Position numbers and translations under genes: made by a program
Assembly (NCBI RefSeq): GCF_963678635.1
Contig: NC_087062.1
Coordinates: 94,153,845-94,217,844, forward strand
Length of the DNA: 64,000 nt
Origin: Symsagittifera roscoffensis
Lineage: Eukaryota > Xenacoelomorpha > Acoela > Convolutidae
Direction of reading: 5' to 3'
The notes under the pieces: generated by a model
What the model was told of the DNA's origin: nothing
Databases searched by the model: none
What the model saw: only the letters and a program-made list of their open reading frames with translations
In this document: piece by piece, positions 52,501-56,010 of the stretch
Position numbering within the stretch: position 1 is the stretch's first letter
Layout of the letters: each line of letters opens with the position of its first letter

Positions 52501-52691
52501 TTCCTTATTACAGAGTGGGGCAGTTATACGTTGCCCTGAGACAACTTGCGGAACTGCCGGCAACTTGGAATGTATCTTTCAATTTCACGTTCTACCTGGC
52601 GGGTAGCAGGATCTTCAGGAAGGGCTTCACTGACATGTTGCAGAGCTACTTCTGCTGCAGAAAACCAAATGGCAACCCGAGCAATCAGTAG
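7275..52691 (+). CDS. Rhodopsin-type GPCR gene, five coding exons, one frame lesion
   Basis: The exons join with GT-AG sites, all in phase 2, to a protein of about 352 residues if the single lesion in exon 2 is discounted. Seven hydrophobic segments are visible: TM1 and most of TM2 in exon 1, end of TM2 and TM3 in exon 2, TM4-TM5 in exon 3, TM6 in exon 4, TM7 in exon 5. Landmarks are N in TM1 (GIVLNTLG), D in TM2 (ICVGDS), WC before TM3, FDRLL in place of DRY, a PIKY-like second loop, and a TM7 FYLAGSRIFRKGF where NPxxY is usual. N-terminal Asn-Thr-Thr could be glycosylated. The general look is of an invertebrate peptide-receptor-like GPCR, and the ligand is unknown. As read, exon 2 shifts frame, so this is a pseudogene, a defective allele, or carries a one-base sequence error. 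Confidence 0.85.
7895..8102. repeat. Short inverted repeat with C/G-run arms
   Basis: The arm at 7895-7922 (GGGCTCTTTTTCCTTCC plus a C run) is the reverse complement of 8072-8102. Between them lie about 150 bp of AT-rich DNA. It is probably a small foldback insertion, and no target repeat was recognised. Confidence 0.55.
8273..8680 (+). mobile_element. hAT-like short non-autonomous element in intron 1
   Basis: It begins CAGGCGCGGATCTAAG and ends AAATCCGCTACTG, with imperfect inverted ends. The flanking 8-mers AGCGTGTG (8265-8272) and ATCGTGTG (8681-8688) match at 7 of 8 positions, as expected for a hAT target duplication. Long G and C runs sit near the ends. It has no coding capacity. It appears to be the parent of the composite element at 5201-5830. 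Confidence 0.75.
8723..8898 (+). CDS. Receptor exon 2 (end of TM2, TM3), frameshifted
   Basis: Acceptor TTTTCAG, then IGVWFTNLY, the loop GRGWC with the cysteine that normally forms the extracellular disulfide, TM3, and FDRLL. After FDRLL (8841-8852) the frame that gives PIKYRSL and joins exon 3 starts at 8855, so two bases stand where a three-base codon is expected. The exon is 176 nt, and 177 would keep phase 2. As read, the frame stops soon after splicing into exon 3. Donor is AG|GTAGGA. Confidence 0.8.
8899..11118 (+). other. Receptor intron 2
   Basis: A 2,220-bp intron with GTAGGA donor and TTGTTCAG acceptor. Its middle is filled by a satellite (9525-10830). Two copies of the palindrome ATCACGTGAT lie at about 8929 and 8971. 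Two GAACRTTCGTGGGA-type repeats lie near 9090-9135. Confidence 0.75.
9525..10830. repeat. 213-bp-period satellite with TGTGTCGAAAACAGTC subunits
   Basis: The core TGTGTCGAAAACAGTC recurs about every 60-75 bp. Three subunits make a 213-bp higher-order unit that repeats about four times (starts near 9813, 10026, 10239, 10452), with more diverged subunits on both sides. Because 213 is divisible by three, a 392-codon frame stays open across it (9754-10932). That is best explained by the repeat, not by coding. Confidence 0.85.
11119..11340 (+). CDS. Receptor exon 3 (TM4, TM5)
   Basis: Acceptor TTGTTCAG, then YAGLSSALVVLL (TM4), a second extracellular loop with the cysteine in DGQCTRP that would pair with the TM3 cysteine, and TM5 ending AILYFMR. 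Donor CG|GTGAGA, phase 2. The exon is 222 nt with no internal lesion. Confidence 0.85.
11383..11625. repeat. ATTATG-type microsatellite
   Basis: About 240 bp of interleaved ATTATG, ATTATTATG and ATTTTTATG units. It produces Asn/His-rich and Ile/Met-rich open frames on the two strands that are repeat artefacts. Confidence 0.95.
12063..12862. mobile_element. Possible element bounded by AAGGATAGCCGGT inverted ends
   Basis: AAGGATAGCCGGT at 12063-12075 faces its reverse complement at 12850-12862. The same end, with CTGTGCAAGTAG following, recurs at 63238. The recurring end suggests a transposon family. The overlap with the foldback at 12423-13491 means one may have inserted into the other. No coding frame. 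Confidence 0.35.
12423..13491. mobile_element. Foldback element with about 220-bp inverted arms
   Basis: Positions 12423-12640 are the near-exact reverse complement of 13275-13491. The arms include GAGCCTGCTCGCTCGCCTCG. About 630 bp lie between the arms and include one end of the 12063-12862 repeat. No transposase frame was seen. Confidence 0.8.
13569..13760 (+). CDS. Receptor exon 4 (third loop, TM6)
   Basis: Acceptor ATTTTCAG, a basic and Gly-rich third intracellular loop ending RTEREQAITRI, then TM6 (LLLMSFAFLIFTAIAMVFLYY) and the start of the third extracellular loop, LAPQLEDGQPR. The donor CG|GTATCA is phase 2 and joins exactly to exon 5. The last 38-40 nt and the donor are the same sequence as the unit of the adjoining 104-bp satellite. 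Reading through the donor gives a stop within three codons. Confidence 0.85.
13719..22765. repeat. 104-bp exon-derived satellite, left array (about 87 units)
   Basis: The unit is 104 bp: for example, the AGTTGTATCTCGC start at 13721 recurs at 13825. Each unit holds ACGTTTTTACGCAG, the 38-nt end of exon 4, a GTAGCA-type donor, and TTTATTCGTCTATCTTATAGAA. Units next to exon 4 (to about 17900) are nearly identical, while those beyond about 19900 are increasingly diverged. Higher-order copies are visible: a ten-unit block (1,040 bp) starting at 13721 repeats at 14761, and a five-unit block (519 bp) at 18485 repeats at 19004. The array is cut at 22765 by the LTR element. Confidence 0.95.
22766..23175 (+). 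repeat. 5' LTR (410 bp)
   Basis: Starts TGGAACCTGATC and ends CCTAACTCA. Contains a hairpin with a 13-bp stem (22881-22908) and a polyadenylation-type AATAAA at 22970-22975. A TATA-like AGTATAAGAG lies near 23038. No difference from the 3' LTR was seen. Confidence 0.95.
22881..22908 (+). other. Conserved LTR hairpin
   Basis: A 13-bp stem with a 2-nt loop, 12 Watson-Crick pairs plus one wobble. The old minus-strand copies (64-91, 4942-4969) keep 13 Watson-Crick pairs with both partners changed at two positions and the wobble replaced. That points to selection on structure in DNA or transcript. Confidence 0.7.
23178..23195 (+). promoter_or_regulatory. Primer-binding site
   Basis: TGGTGCGACCATAAG begins two bases after the 5' LTR. 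TGG matches the CCA end of a primer tRNA. The tRNA identity was not determined. The old copy has the same site with one change. Confidence 0.75.
23263..23496 (+). CDS. Small conserved leader ORF (77 codons)
   Basis: A short frame in the 5' leader, rich in Arg and with no recognised domain. The diverged minus-strand copy (about 4440-4650) encodes the same ELPGIGRRPRTRDD with three synonymous differences. It also keeps MIVRQK and QTFIFR further on, in a shifted frame. Protein-level conservation suggests it was translated, possibly as an upstream ORF regulating ORF1 or Gag, or as a small accessory protein. Function unknown. Confidence 0.5.
   Translation: MLYDNNLIEMSLRLNRSEPIFRTITELPGIGRRPRTRDDIRQSRNLPYSYMIVRQKPEQTFIFRILLAMNLNFHLQT
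23497..24429 (+). other. Element leader, noncoding, with two hairpin repeats
   Basis: AT-rich leader of about 930 nt. Two copies of a GATCATCAAGG...CCTTGGATC hairpin lie at 23828-23852 and 23888-23912. The sequence around 24140-24240 is also conserved in the minus-strand copy near 3420-3540. A packaging or translation role is possible but not shown. Confidence 0.6.
24430..24897 (+). CDS. Element ORF1, basic protein of 155 residues
   Basis: Begins MSFKNLGNKQTIVLHN and is very rich in Lys and Arg in the middle (KRQTLKRKI, TRKRFSKNR, KRGKRRIKK), separated by a Ser/Asp/Glu stretch. No domain was recognised, and it could bind nucleic acid or hold a nuclear signal. The start codon is conserved in the old copy (3330). 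It overlaps the next ORF by 26 nt in a different frame, so the Gag ORF must be reached by a +1 shift, reinitiation, leaky scanning or splicing. Confidence 0.65.
   Translation: MSFKNLGNKQTIVLHNCEIDNKKYDLVITPHTQTVGYIRTKRQTLKRKIITKQRQITRKRFSKNRNAFSESETNSLDELYKLKESIDKNYPLHDQLYFSDSETTSNSSKRGKRRIKKQYKHKPVHLYNWNQPIRHINNYILTVIERKNELNAHPR
24872..31414 (+). CDS. gag-pol: Gag-protease-RT-RNase H polyprotein (2,180 residues)
   Basis: One unbroken frame joins Gag and most of Pol. Residues 1-600 are a long Asn/Gln/Thr-rich N-terminal region of unknown role. About 602-800 is a retrotransposon Gag core (starting MVFTGTDPEYSVEDYL). A CCHC zinc knuckle follows at 842-855, then a long Asn/Arg/Ser/Tyr-rich low-complexity tract (about 900-1080). 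The aspartic protease site is DSGA at 1229. RT has YLDD at about 1737-1740, and RNase H has CDASNFG with D1886 and TDHKPI downstream. RT-RNase H order and motifs are Ty3/gypsy type. The frame ends at 31414, just before integrase, which continues in the +1 frame. Gag and Pol being fused implies no frameshift control between them, or a large excess of Pol controlled elsewhere. Confidence 0.93.
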   Translation: MSSTHTPGEESPDDDEIFPFIVDATTDRGQHIFCKNLLLNLFEPGISPCKTEFPDVKIKRQIIDHYLKDICNITQQYGIYSIEFTSPNHNNRKYTIQTDDLDLEFSKVFSEYIKSIQYHNSQRANSIFTNEVFAIIYSYISILENEIPITNVSPTETSKHLRVRHEITLLSSYLNIIKENFTKDDVSQHTKHDLQKILAWFIIDYFTHNIDLIAQARKNFRPQNSNDDTAITEQSDYVWDPEWSHPAFISFPQTISSQAISTISYIRDYVKVIPLTIDATPLNYNTFLPDTQNNSLNSTVIHNENLNGTRNLTQQDIQTPSHFINEEIVHTTTTQQSISPIRPNLTTPRNTNPSQTQVTLQSTVKPSVAPKYSHMDYQTYRPMTIPSKTRKTFTRNNFTDHNYNYTNPSKTYNQPQRNFNQYTRSRNWDNPMTQPNSINFQTNPPQDHSENYPFFQQNKNKKQTSYQMDYLSSDDDFLQPDIFAPNTQEYRRQGIQKTRTNHRNFSPQPIDAQHQQPIQQQNLINTQSFQPIQQQNPMTAHSYQASQMQNEIPLPYYLQQHEITRNQLSNFSQMPNAAESLQMTMNPYLMGGSSITSNKPLMVFTGTDPEYSVEDYLNAVTANLILNIGPEPINTPLHQNWIHRRTALIQTTLDGAAQKWFSVLPLEIKSNWKRFTQEFSKMFDSERNKQQQRVLCNEIRRLPNETIKQIAVRIETLVRKAYSLNTHDYKNTKMTEILMMTLTPQLRKIAIKKRASHPSSIREPDLDFRKLVDKLEQAEITMKLEETENLKLQYVNRIETTPTNINNIQESETDLVEKITEILNIYEKNPNFKGKPSFKKWCNYCRRYGHSISECRQKQQDNQNKPQKYKEPNKSFYQYMKKDQNLPNKTVYSNNSSGKPLPNNTNYTRNQSPYNSSYRGRSPERRNTNNSSQNHYNRPNSRNNYSRSNSNTQRFVSRSNSQSRNNYYPNNQSRNSSYNRNRNYSYNRNRSYSNNRNQNYPNNQSRNNSYNRSNYNRPNNNYQNRSRNNSQNRHSSYNNRYRNYSQSPHRNNNNYNNSNNRHRSSTPKHQRQINQVQSNPETTSDPPGIDDTVTDTLQLNQINCISSDSESDTENTLSINMIKVENDYESVIYEQPFSSHIYENQSEFLQNYYTTPINSTPTTQETNEINTTNQTNKNTKTKCLNTNHIYQNIQKEQPKEKIWTIPFLLESPRNKEFQPPDLEIDFLIDSGAESNIINIPTWNEIKTLHPKLTPLETSSKLATAQGSTLINYGKIQLFLLPTRTMEQSKILNKPFKQIFHITDIKYNIIGIPFISKYIPTINILNSKILIKDKYTKTKETSLTFFQRLNKQPPFFSKFYPIFNQQRKHLKPLSGNIYNFSIKQVHQYDKEQNKQKFYMSEFEFKPIHKFFKITISSIKYLKNSNSDIISLHVYNNTPYQVTLPLGLLGYCETNATISPIHEKAYRVNNILQLLDICQSTILNEELSINNIISNENRNTDYFTKTPYFKPTFNISNYTEDQQKFLTMFNFQHSQITQDEFEKLAKQLIKYSSVYATSKFDVGKISSSLHLPLKPDAVFKKQRASKVPIHLHDKVNRLLDILEQYNIISPVNKEEQPKGNTFINPVIILAKGESLKIVLDARYLNSLIDESKCNWPIEPIQVILTKINGKYFTTADMNSAYNQMPLDEQSRRLTQFVIGNQQYEFNRLFYGISIGPAAFSAFMSKIFRPLILKKNAITYLDDVFMQSQTKDEMFNVLEKYHQILQNENLKAAPDKSHFFLTRVKFLGHNIERKTITPLKSRIDAIQKLQPPTNKKKIQEFLGMLNFLSKYVYKMQLYLRPFYNILRQQNNFEWNTEHQTRFEEVKKLLTEQISNTIPDSNQPFYAMCDASNFGIGAALLQSHNGTNKMNLISANSRLFTQAELRLSTLMRECTAIIYTLTEYEFLILGSKHPTVLFTDHKPIIFLFTQKSNPNHRVYRFQLILMKFPNLHIVWTAGKNLALPDTLSRNTPPELLTRKTTVEIPKNIKFYLAENETSPRLECKYAVKTDIEQSQINSLQHFPLYLDCQNNHYEVDLLGTSTFKPIPYSQWIKNNTQQKRTKQHPPKKDHFPLIEKEDLTDKINLSGPQTNDSKYTINQVFDLHDPLDTIPLSKLPLSNTISYLHFSPPNRNNYNFNTETISKP
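31281..32588 (+). CDS. Integrase, +1 frame relative to Gag-Pol, ends at an in-frame TAA
   Basis: The real domain probably begins near 31385 (QYQNLDPVIRQLKSW), and the frame upstream overlaps the Gag-Pol end. An HHCC zinc motif (HTQNIKGH, then CNDCIVC) is followed by the catalytic core: D190 (FDTKG), D250 (TDNGTEF) and E286 (LVEGMN), a D,D(35)E spacing. The switch from the Gag-Pol frame lies between 31340 and 31414. A CCCCCC run at 31363-31368 is an obvious place for a slip or an indel. The frame ends at TAA 32586-32588, but the integrase C-terminal region follows in the same frame. Confidence 0.88.
   Translation: MTFTTHLIQYPYLNYPYLIQYLIYIFLPPTEIITISTLKQYQNLDPVIRQLKSWHKYKTKPIKADSTILGNKTLLRYFRKFNNTTINENTDLLEYNLNESTVPCLPLSMILIAFNISHTQNIKGHSGSEKTYSNFIQNFYFPNAPIWIKVLCNDCIVCQLNKPYPNQEQIAQKQDFKGQSLYFNHRISFDTKGPISPSSEGNSYIMVIVDAFTHYVALNPVPHCNAYYAYTTLYEHWIAKFGLPEILVTDNGTEFINNEIITLCHLYNIKHKPRTSHAPWTNGLVEGMNRSLQEYLRCIINGNDTKYTEWSADVKLFPLAYNSQITTTLGMSPYEMVFNQKPRKPIMFTANSHKNAQGYCQPNKDSICYNLPLHTHDEDHFHHPQILKLASGTHTEWILNRDKKHNEIYQKITKKLLQRQNTNEQINSRFTPASE
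32589..33110 (+). pseudogene. Integrase C-terminal region, downstream of the in-frame stop
   Basis: It continues in the same frame after the TAA for about 173 codons. It contains LRKGPYQII, a GPY/F-type module typical of Ty3/gypsy integrase C-termini, then a Lys/Asn/Gln/Thr-rich basic tail. The old minus-strand copy has a sense codon where the stop stands, so the stop is more likely private to this copy than a fixed recoding site. Confidence 0.7.
33111..33706 (+). other. Spacer between integrase and the small membrane ORFs
   Basis: About 600 nt, AT-rich, with no supported frame. It contains two GACGACCTCC-like repeats near 33310 and 33560. The region is kept in the old copy (about 1600-2200), which suggests a cis role, for example in splicing or export, but nothing specific was identified. 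Confidence 0.4.
33707..33937 (+). CDS. Small hydrophobic ORF A (76 codons)
   Basis: Mostly Phe/Ile/Leu, with two likely membrane spans (about residues 16-30 and 33-58) and a short polar tail. No family recognised. Its stop overlaps the start of the next small ORF as ATGA. AT-rich DNA can yield hydrophobic frames by chance, but the pairing with a second such ORF just before an envelope-like gene argues for real coding. Confidence 0.4.
   Translation: MLFSQSVTQILINLKHFFTILETFIIFLFDILESFLIILIIFCNIFLIFYTILELFLQLSKTLDYIHRYESYNLSK
33934..34122 (+). CDS. Small hydrophobic ORF B (62 codons)
   Basis: Starts in the ATGA overlap with ORF A. Two likely membrane spans (about residues 11-29 and 36-51) flank the basic CKCIKKA. 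It ends with a polar NKHKPSH tail. The size and layout resemble small viral membrane proteins, but no homology is claimed. Confidence 0.4.
   Translation: MIRTIFSRTDIFLLFVIFITFLSSLILTICKCIKKAIFTFALATILLILFLEEYYNKHKPSH
34128..35108 (+). CDS. 326-codon ORF without any methionine, Pro/Ser/Thr/Gln-rich
   Basis: The frame is open from just after TAA 34125-34127 to TAA 35106-35108. I found no ATG in frame anywhere. It is rich in Pro, Ser, Thr, Gln and Asn, with blocks such as PETLSLPSTPSI and a more regular end (HNWALNRLQYRQDIHND). Long open frames are unlikely by chance in this AT-rich DNA. With no start codon it must be joined to an upstream start by splicing or frameshifting. One candidate donor is AG|GTGAAG at 24893/24894, inside the first codons of Gag. 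No family recognised. Confidence 0.5.
   Translation, partial: QFKNPSKIATQQSQNQSSPTSSQDNQTPPSTTQNPQTSTRISFQDNPCTFEERHARLSEPLEPVQRQAPLSEPTYNLYPTLTQELSRIRNPSQNQNTVEINRQIIHPRRNRNFQTPRVHFDIPQSPSQNTPENTIDTLPETPTILSQRSTSSLPSDYLGSTPTSEQIRENPFNPPNQASRLPYWTTHSFTQGELNLVNNPIDISTDTTTSSSLPETLSLPSTPSISQISPPPFNLNFPNNLDARYREQSSINIPLRLDWNTFTAPPPLFGQHQESNRLHNWALNRLQYRQDIHNDIRDHNIQILQQNSLQLKFEITVKLNNITQHP
35252..37870 (+). CDS. env: Envelope-like glycoprotein (872 residues)
   Basis: Starts with a signal peptide (about residues 1-18, LLIFLQLLFLVIS). A large ectodomain follows with many cysteines, several N-x-S/T sites and recurring aromatic-Cys patterns (THYDC, KVHCSQ, TIVWFPEDTC, GNILWFYTC, KRCYKRIP). Near the C-terminus are hydrophobic segments (about 690-720 and 745-760) and a Pro/Asn/Gln-rich tail of about 100 residues. 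The order of motifs reminds me of the chuvirus-type (class III-like) glycoproteins captured by some invertebrate LTR elements, but this is a pattern judgement only. No interruption was seen. A splice acceptor-like TACTCAG ends at 35238, 13 nt before the ATG. The stop overlaps the next start as ATGA. Confidence 0.7.
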   Translation: MYILKLLIFLQLLFLVISNQNINPSPRTGPQDLLVTHYDCEENEQKTLHKYAINQVSQCETEPQAIETTDVIATLYSKARATTVTGYKFTATFSEKKVHCSQVSNGNKNRLDHESFYQSNIERLLHLNPDDCKNELLRLNITQNKNSQRKLVNFQVFSDSVHQSQLERHQGHIKLDEKYPYNGAHGRLTYDLHDKHWIPHIGINDPSNCKADTKNKGYQEIMFFDWKIQLEKIQLTRDLSDNTMIYQGIRLPCKNDQGYCDPTTRTQATIVWFPEDTCTTFQVAKIHARMIKFHEKYFIQSIPYEQVHPSRKLSSNFRNIDNIENKLTRFQIYQETELACKYRNPLHRTQYSEILVEYEKGFDMTTGKVKIDPYATGHPPNEGTSYIPVNFEKSNGQPGGHLKPHDTRSTRLQELSLMNTTYFGNIHYDIHLDMKLDYTISRIFQEMSLSELETLHQLCELERTQILQSLALAVLKIPYAGYLLSGNRSNFLDYEGNILWFYTCTKKVSPLYVFEDKRCYKRIPIFYKNKVHFVDTLSRRTYFWDTAVPCGSENSHNVVQLNPDENKYYLLTPYPTLMQSLKKFSPESIRAIARNPNIDLQSIGIYSKSDIQHHIRTQQFQELLTQMDTIQRQSIDQNLRKLAETAGFADIYTQDYSGYFKDIKDYIYLNGEKYRPQDISPINIFSFVTLKNEILDFLGWPYYILEKLTILYAMFNFIGFLFSLLKGIYNTCAIHTQVNRQASVARILFAGFFGIFSTSINKILLDAQIKEYNTKIATRQNTYDEEHNNVDITPTAPQLPALPNNHPLSLVPRNFRNLAITHNPNFRLTTSQSPIQHIMTHQSQDDNTYEQIIEQPHTTAFQSQNNHFFSPR
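37867..39672 (+). CDS. Last element ORF (601 residues), unknown function
   Basis: Its ATG overlaps the envelope stop (ATGA). About 200 N-terminal residues are Pro/Ser/Thr/Asn-rich and look disordered. From about 220 a more ordered His/Phe/Tyr-rich region runs to the end, with no domain recognised. The C-terminus (ending GFFPDD) is conserved in the diverged minus-strand copy with many synonymous changes, so the protein was probably under selection. Codon use is less A-rich and more C-rich than in the envelope ORF. Translation could follow envelope by termination-reinitiation. It is followed three bases later by a consensus splice donor. Confidence 0.6.
   Translation: MSRQLGSLHRSNSHPTNLTSPIPIIPLFAFPPPDFSPSNVTSGMNSDTNSHISVLYSISQLNNPNIETPDEFADSEPSPSNNFHNSSNFSQPPFQPILSNNPDPITPTPSYASQVTPTYSSYHSDQSSHSPDTPRISPELDNFITLQQQPYHLNTPTINQISSTINSSNPPTPTPSSNYTESLAPSSTSTESSLNTNRAYRTFKRKFPNHPFPAKPGTAREYINHPKHTNTKKFLAITLPSFPQYTLNTPHDTNETRNFVDEYVLMPTLSWTSYYHFTNPLCLPLSNTHIDIERNTDMLYRLTTPLTARQFTYVGYKKSLKTHTAPRANEYTLEYYDHNIIRANQDQFLDDDRFANPQITEKFFIKTPYIFTLNIFDRKFDHIISEALTDTQAYESFKERFQIFSLTFHFLAPHERDLHCSHDIMLRTKQTHTYSYYRFIQNHFDLHTPSRQPHHRFQFINSKYTSPFFLNFTYCIKDTNLHGILRNYDPITQMYIFCPITKTFNAEESRPFLIPHEFVQPIEIPILEFIHNTKFNHKLYNLIQNTPYEFAVGTEELTTIKALQLLWPLLQTKNIIRILAKLLTTSELIHDIFPHGFFPDD
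39676..39754 (+). other. Short intron directly after the last ORF stop
   Basis: CAG|GTAAGTATG donor three bases after the TAA, an ideal branch point (ACTAACTAAT), a pyrimidine tract and TTCCTTAG: a 79-nt intron. The diverged copy has an 83-nt counterpart at the same place (1397-1479). The unspliced genomic RNA must be the retrotransposed form, since the intron is still present. Confidence 0.65.
39755..41285 (+). other. Long 3' noncoding region and purine tract
   Basis: About 1.5 kb without a supported frame, conserved in the old copy (209-1396). GCAGTAAAT-like units recur near 39885-40020. GGCCTAACCCAC occurs twice (about 40534-40590). GGATGGG directly before the 3' LTR is the likely priming site for plus-strand synthesis, although shorter than typical. 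Confidence 0.55.
41286..41695 (+). repeat. 3' LTR (410 bp)
   Basis: Apparently identical to 22766-23175, including the hairpin (41401-41428) and AATAAA (41490-41495). Ends CCTAACTCA, and the satellite resumes at 41696. Confidence 0.95.
41696..51880. repeat. 104-bp exon-derived satellite, right array (about 98 units)
   Basis: Continuation of the left array after the LTR element. Units are more diverged, with point changes, small deletions and short insertions (for example TTATTCATTCG variants). Higher-order copies are seen: a five-unit block of 519 bp repeats at 43921, 44440 and 44959; a block of about 1,043 bp at 45881 repeats at 46924; a seven-unit block near 50691 repeats at 51417. The last unit decays at about 51880, next to a G run (51898-51916). 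Confidence 0.95.
52514..52691 (+). CDS. Receptor exon 5 (TM7, C-terminal tail)
   Basis: Acceptor TTACAG, then VGQLYVALRQLAELPATW, TM7 (NVSFNFTFYLAGSRIF) and an amphipathic FRKGFTDMLQSYF segment (helix 8) ending in two cysteines that could be palmitoylated. Stop TAG at 52689-52691. TM7 has FYLAG where NPxxY is usual. Confidence 0.85.
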
Positions 52692-53200
52692 TGAACACCA
52701 CACAAGACACCGAATGTAAAATGGGAAGAAGCATGAAATCTATCTTTTGAATAGTTCAATTTAATCATCTCCAAAGCTGCAAATGCCAAATTTTTTCTCC
52801 GTGGTTATTTTCCAATTTAAAAAACCCTGATTTGATCCCTCGCATGCATTATAGTAGGTTGATTTGTAAACTCCGAAGCATAAAAAAGTTTGCGGTTCTC
52901 TTTTTACTATTGTGAGTATTTACTGTTCCGGCTTTTGAAAACTACGGAATATTTGAGCTTGCGTTGGTTTTTTTATTCCATAAGTTTTCGACTTTGTAAC
53001 TAAGTGTTTTTGACCAAAACTTCGTCTATACCACTTGAAAATAATTTTTTTCTGATGCTCAAATGTCAAAAAGAACACTGATCATTTTTGTAAAGGAACA
53101 GGTGTTTGAAAAATGCTATTTTGGACAATTTGGGATAATTAAAATGCAATATACTGATTTATTAAAACACGCGTAATCGGCGTATTAAATCCAAATTGAA
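52692..53200. other. 3' flank of the receptor gene
   Basis: No further coding sequence. No AATAAA close to the stop could be assigned as the polyadenylation signal. Confidence 0.4.
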
Positions 53201-54847
53201 ACAAGACTGCTCGTATCAGGGCAAAGCCCTGAATGTTCCGACTGCCTTTCAAGGTCTGTGAAGCAGTAATAACTTGATAAAATTAAATAAATAAAATAAA
53301 ATGAAAATTTTTTTTCTTCGAAAATTTGAGATTTTTTTGTGAAAATCATCCCCCCAGACGCCATTTAAAGTACAAAACGATAGATTTTAATCCTTTTATT
53401 TAACAGATCAAATATGGTATATAAACTGCTTCGTTGAACCATTTTCGAACGATTTCTAAGACGGATTAAATCTCGCTTACGCGTTTATAGCGCGAATTAT
53501 ATCGCGCGTTAATTGTCCCTAATTGGCCTTAATGGCAATCTTAAAACCCCCATAATTTTACAGAAAATGATCAGAGGTAAAATATTTTTTCAAATTTAGG
53601 CTCAGGACAACATTAGGTTTTGAATGATATGAAAAAAAAAAAAAAAATCCGTCAAAAATGGCTAGTTAAAAAGTCGACATTTGTCTGAAGAAAAAAAAAA
53701 CCCACCCCGAATACAAACTTTCCGTTACTTTCGTTACAAAAGTTGGAACAATAAGGCGAGTCATTTTGTATTATGATTAGGACACGAAACGCTAAAATCA
53801 TGCTTTTTTAATTTACATAGCGTGTCGCTACAAAAAAAAACAAAGTAGAAAAAATATATAAGCGTTCGATTAAAACATTGTTTTTCATTTTTCAAATATT
53901 GAATTAATTTTTCAAACAAAAAAATGAATATGATTGATAAAAATACAACTTTTTGTTTGAAAAACAACTCCTCACAAATTTTTTCTAAATCATTTTGGAG
54001 CAATTTCTAAGACGGAATAAATCTCCGCTTTGATATATATTGCGCTTTAAATATCCCAAATCGACCAAACTGGAAATTTTTAAATCCCCATAGTCTTACG
54101 AGAGTTAACGAAAAGTGAAATAACGTTTAAAGATTGATATCTCACGCCCAAAGAATTTTTCTATGATTGAAGAAGGAAAAAAGCTTCAAAAAATACTAGT
54201 TAAGAAGTCGAAATTTGTCTGGAGAAAAGAAACCATCTCGGGCACAAACTTTCCATCACTTTCTTCTAAAGTCGGAATAAAGCCATCGGTTGTGCATAAA
54301 GATCTGAACAGCTTGTTTATTCGTCCTTTTTCTCGAGGACATTTACATCGTCGAAAGTAACGGAATATTTGTGCTCGGGTTGGGTTTTTTTCTCAGACAA
54401 ATTTCGAATTTTCAACTAGTCATTTTTTTTAATTATAGTTAAAAAAGAATTGTTGTCTTGAATTTAAATTTGAAAATATATTTCAGCTGTGATCATTTTT
54501 CGTAAGGTTATGGTAGTTTAAAGATTGCCATTTTGGCCAATTTGGGACAATTAACGCGCGATATATTTCGCGCTATTAACGCGTAAGCGGAGATTTAGTC
54601 CGTCTTCGAAATAGTTCCAAATTGGCTGAAGGAAGCTTAGTTGCCATAATTGATTTATTTCTAGGAGCGAATTTTATCACTTTGCTTTTTATATGGCGTG
54701 TGGGGGGATGAATTTCAAAATATCTCAAACTTGAAAAAAAATTCATTTTCATTTATTGCATTTAATTTTTTCATGTTATTTCTGCTCCATAGACCTTAAA
54801 AGGCAGTCGGAACATTCAAGGCCTCGTCCTGATGCGTGCAGTCTTGT
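53201..54847. mobile_element. Inverted-repeat element of about 1.65 kb
   Basis: Left arm (ACAAGACTGCTCGTATCAGG, from 53201) and right arm (ending GCAGTCTTGT at 54847) are diverged reverse complements over several hundred bp. They share the segment AAGACGGATTAAATCTC and a GCGCG-rich stretch (53465-53510 against 54550-54600). A direct copy of one arm segment also lies at 54000-54260. No intact frame, so probably an old foldback transposon with nested duplications. Confidence 0.65.
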
Positions 54848-55032
54848 TTTACTTTAAAACTGGAGAAAAAAAGCACTAACTTTTAAATTAACTTTTATAC
54901 CACCATCTAATGAAAAGGAAAATAAATCAATTAAAATGAGTTTATGTGGCCTAAATTGTTATCAATATACTCGATTTTCATACTGCCCTCATAACAAATG
55001 AGTTACTCAGAAAATTTACGGCCTTTCCGGTT

Positions 55033-55470
55033 GCTAAATCTAAAATTACCCAACGTTTGACCCTTTGCCAACACCCTACCCCACAAACATTTGTCCCTTA
55101 CCCCCAACAACGTTTGTCCCCCTTGCCCCTCACCCCCCTACCAATTTTTTTTACTTTGCATTCTAACTACTCCCCCATTTTAGTCCCTTTGCCCCCTCCC
55201 CCACCAACGTTTGGCTGTTTGCCCTTAATCCCCATCAAAGTTCGCCCCCTGCCTCCTCCCCCACGAGCTTTTGAAACGTTGCTCTTAGCCCCCATCAAAG
55301 TTTGTCCCTTGCCCTTACACCCCAATCAATGTTTGTTCCTTTGCACCTTAACCCCTCCCCCCAACTTTTGTCCCGTTACCCTCTCCCCCACCAACTCTTG
55401 ACCCTTTGTCCTTAACCCCTATCAAAGTTTGACCATTTGACCATTCCCCTCACCGGTATTTGCCGTATGT
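55033..55470. repeat. C-rich minisatellite, about 45-50 bp units
   Basis: Recurring CCCCACCAACGTTTG, CCCTTTGCCC and TTAACCCC blocks with variable spacing. It produces a Pro-rich frame of 114 codons that is a repeat artefact. A second copy of the CTGCTCGTAT...CAGGGC...GCCCTG end follows near 55600. Confidence 0.8.
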
Positions 55471-56010
55471 CCCCCCTTACCCTCCATATTTTTTTCGGTA
55501 AAATTTTGAAAACAAGGTTCATACATAAATCTAAACGTAGTGAACCTTCAATTACCCCTACCCCCCCCCCCCCCCACGTTGGTAAACAAACAAAACTGCT
55601 CGTATATCAGGGCACAGCCCTGAATATTTCGACAGTCCCTTAATTCATATCGAATAGTTTTTAGGAAAAGAAAATAACGTAATCCTATAAAATTTGAACA
55701 ATATCAAAGTGTGAAATGTTAAGTCGTATGAAAATGAAAAAAATACGACCGATTAGCTTACCTAATGCCTCTTAGTTACGGTGCTTAGTTTTGCCTCAAA
55801 TCAATTTGGAAAAATTTTGTTGTGCCGTATAGTTCGCCACGCATAAATGATTCGCGTTACGCTCTCAGCATTATGATTAAACTCTTCAAAGCGCGCATAA
55901 TTTAGTCTAGAACATGGCCAATTTGGCAATTTCAAACCCTCAGAACTTAACAGAAATAATTGGAGGTAAAATATAATTTTTAATATTTGAACTCAAGAAG
56001 TCGATATTTT

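Larger units (their letters stand above)
13761..52513 (+). other. Receptor intron 4 (38.75 kb)
   Basis: Donor GTATCA at 13761 and acceptor CTTATTACAG at 52513. The phase matches exactly between exons 4 and 5. It is filled by the two satellite arrays and the LTR element. The last 630 bp (51881-52513) hold a G run and AT-rich sequence. An 84-codon frame there (52033-52287) resembles nothing known to me. Confidence 0.8.

Noticed and set aside
55057..55401. Pro-rich 114-codon frame
   Set aside because: Translation of the C-rich minisatellite.
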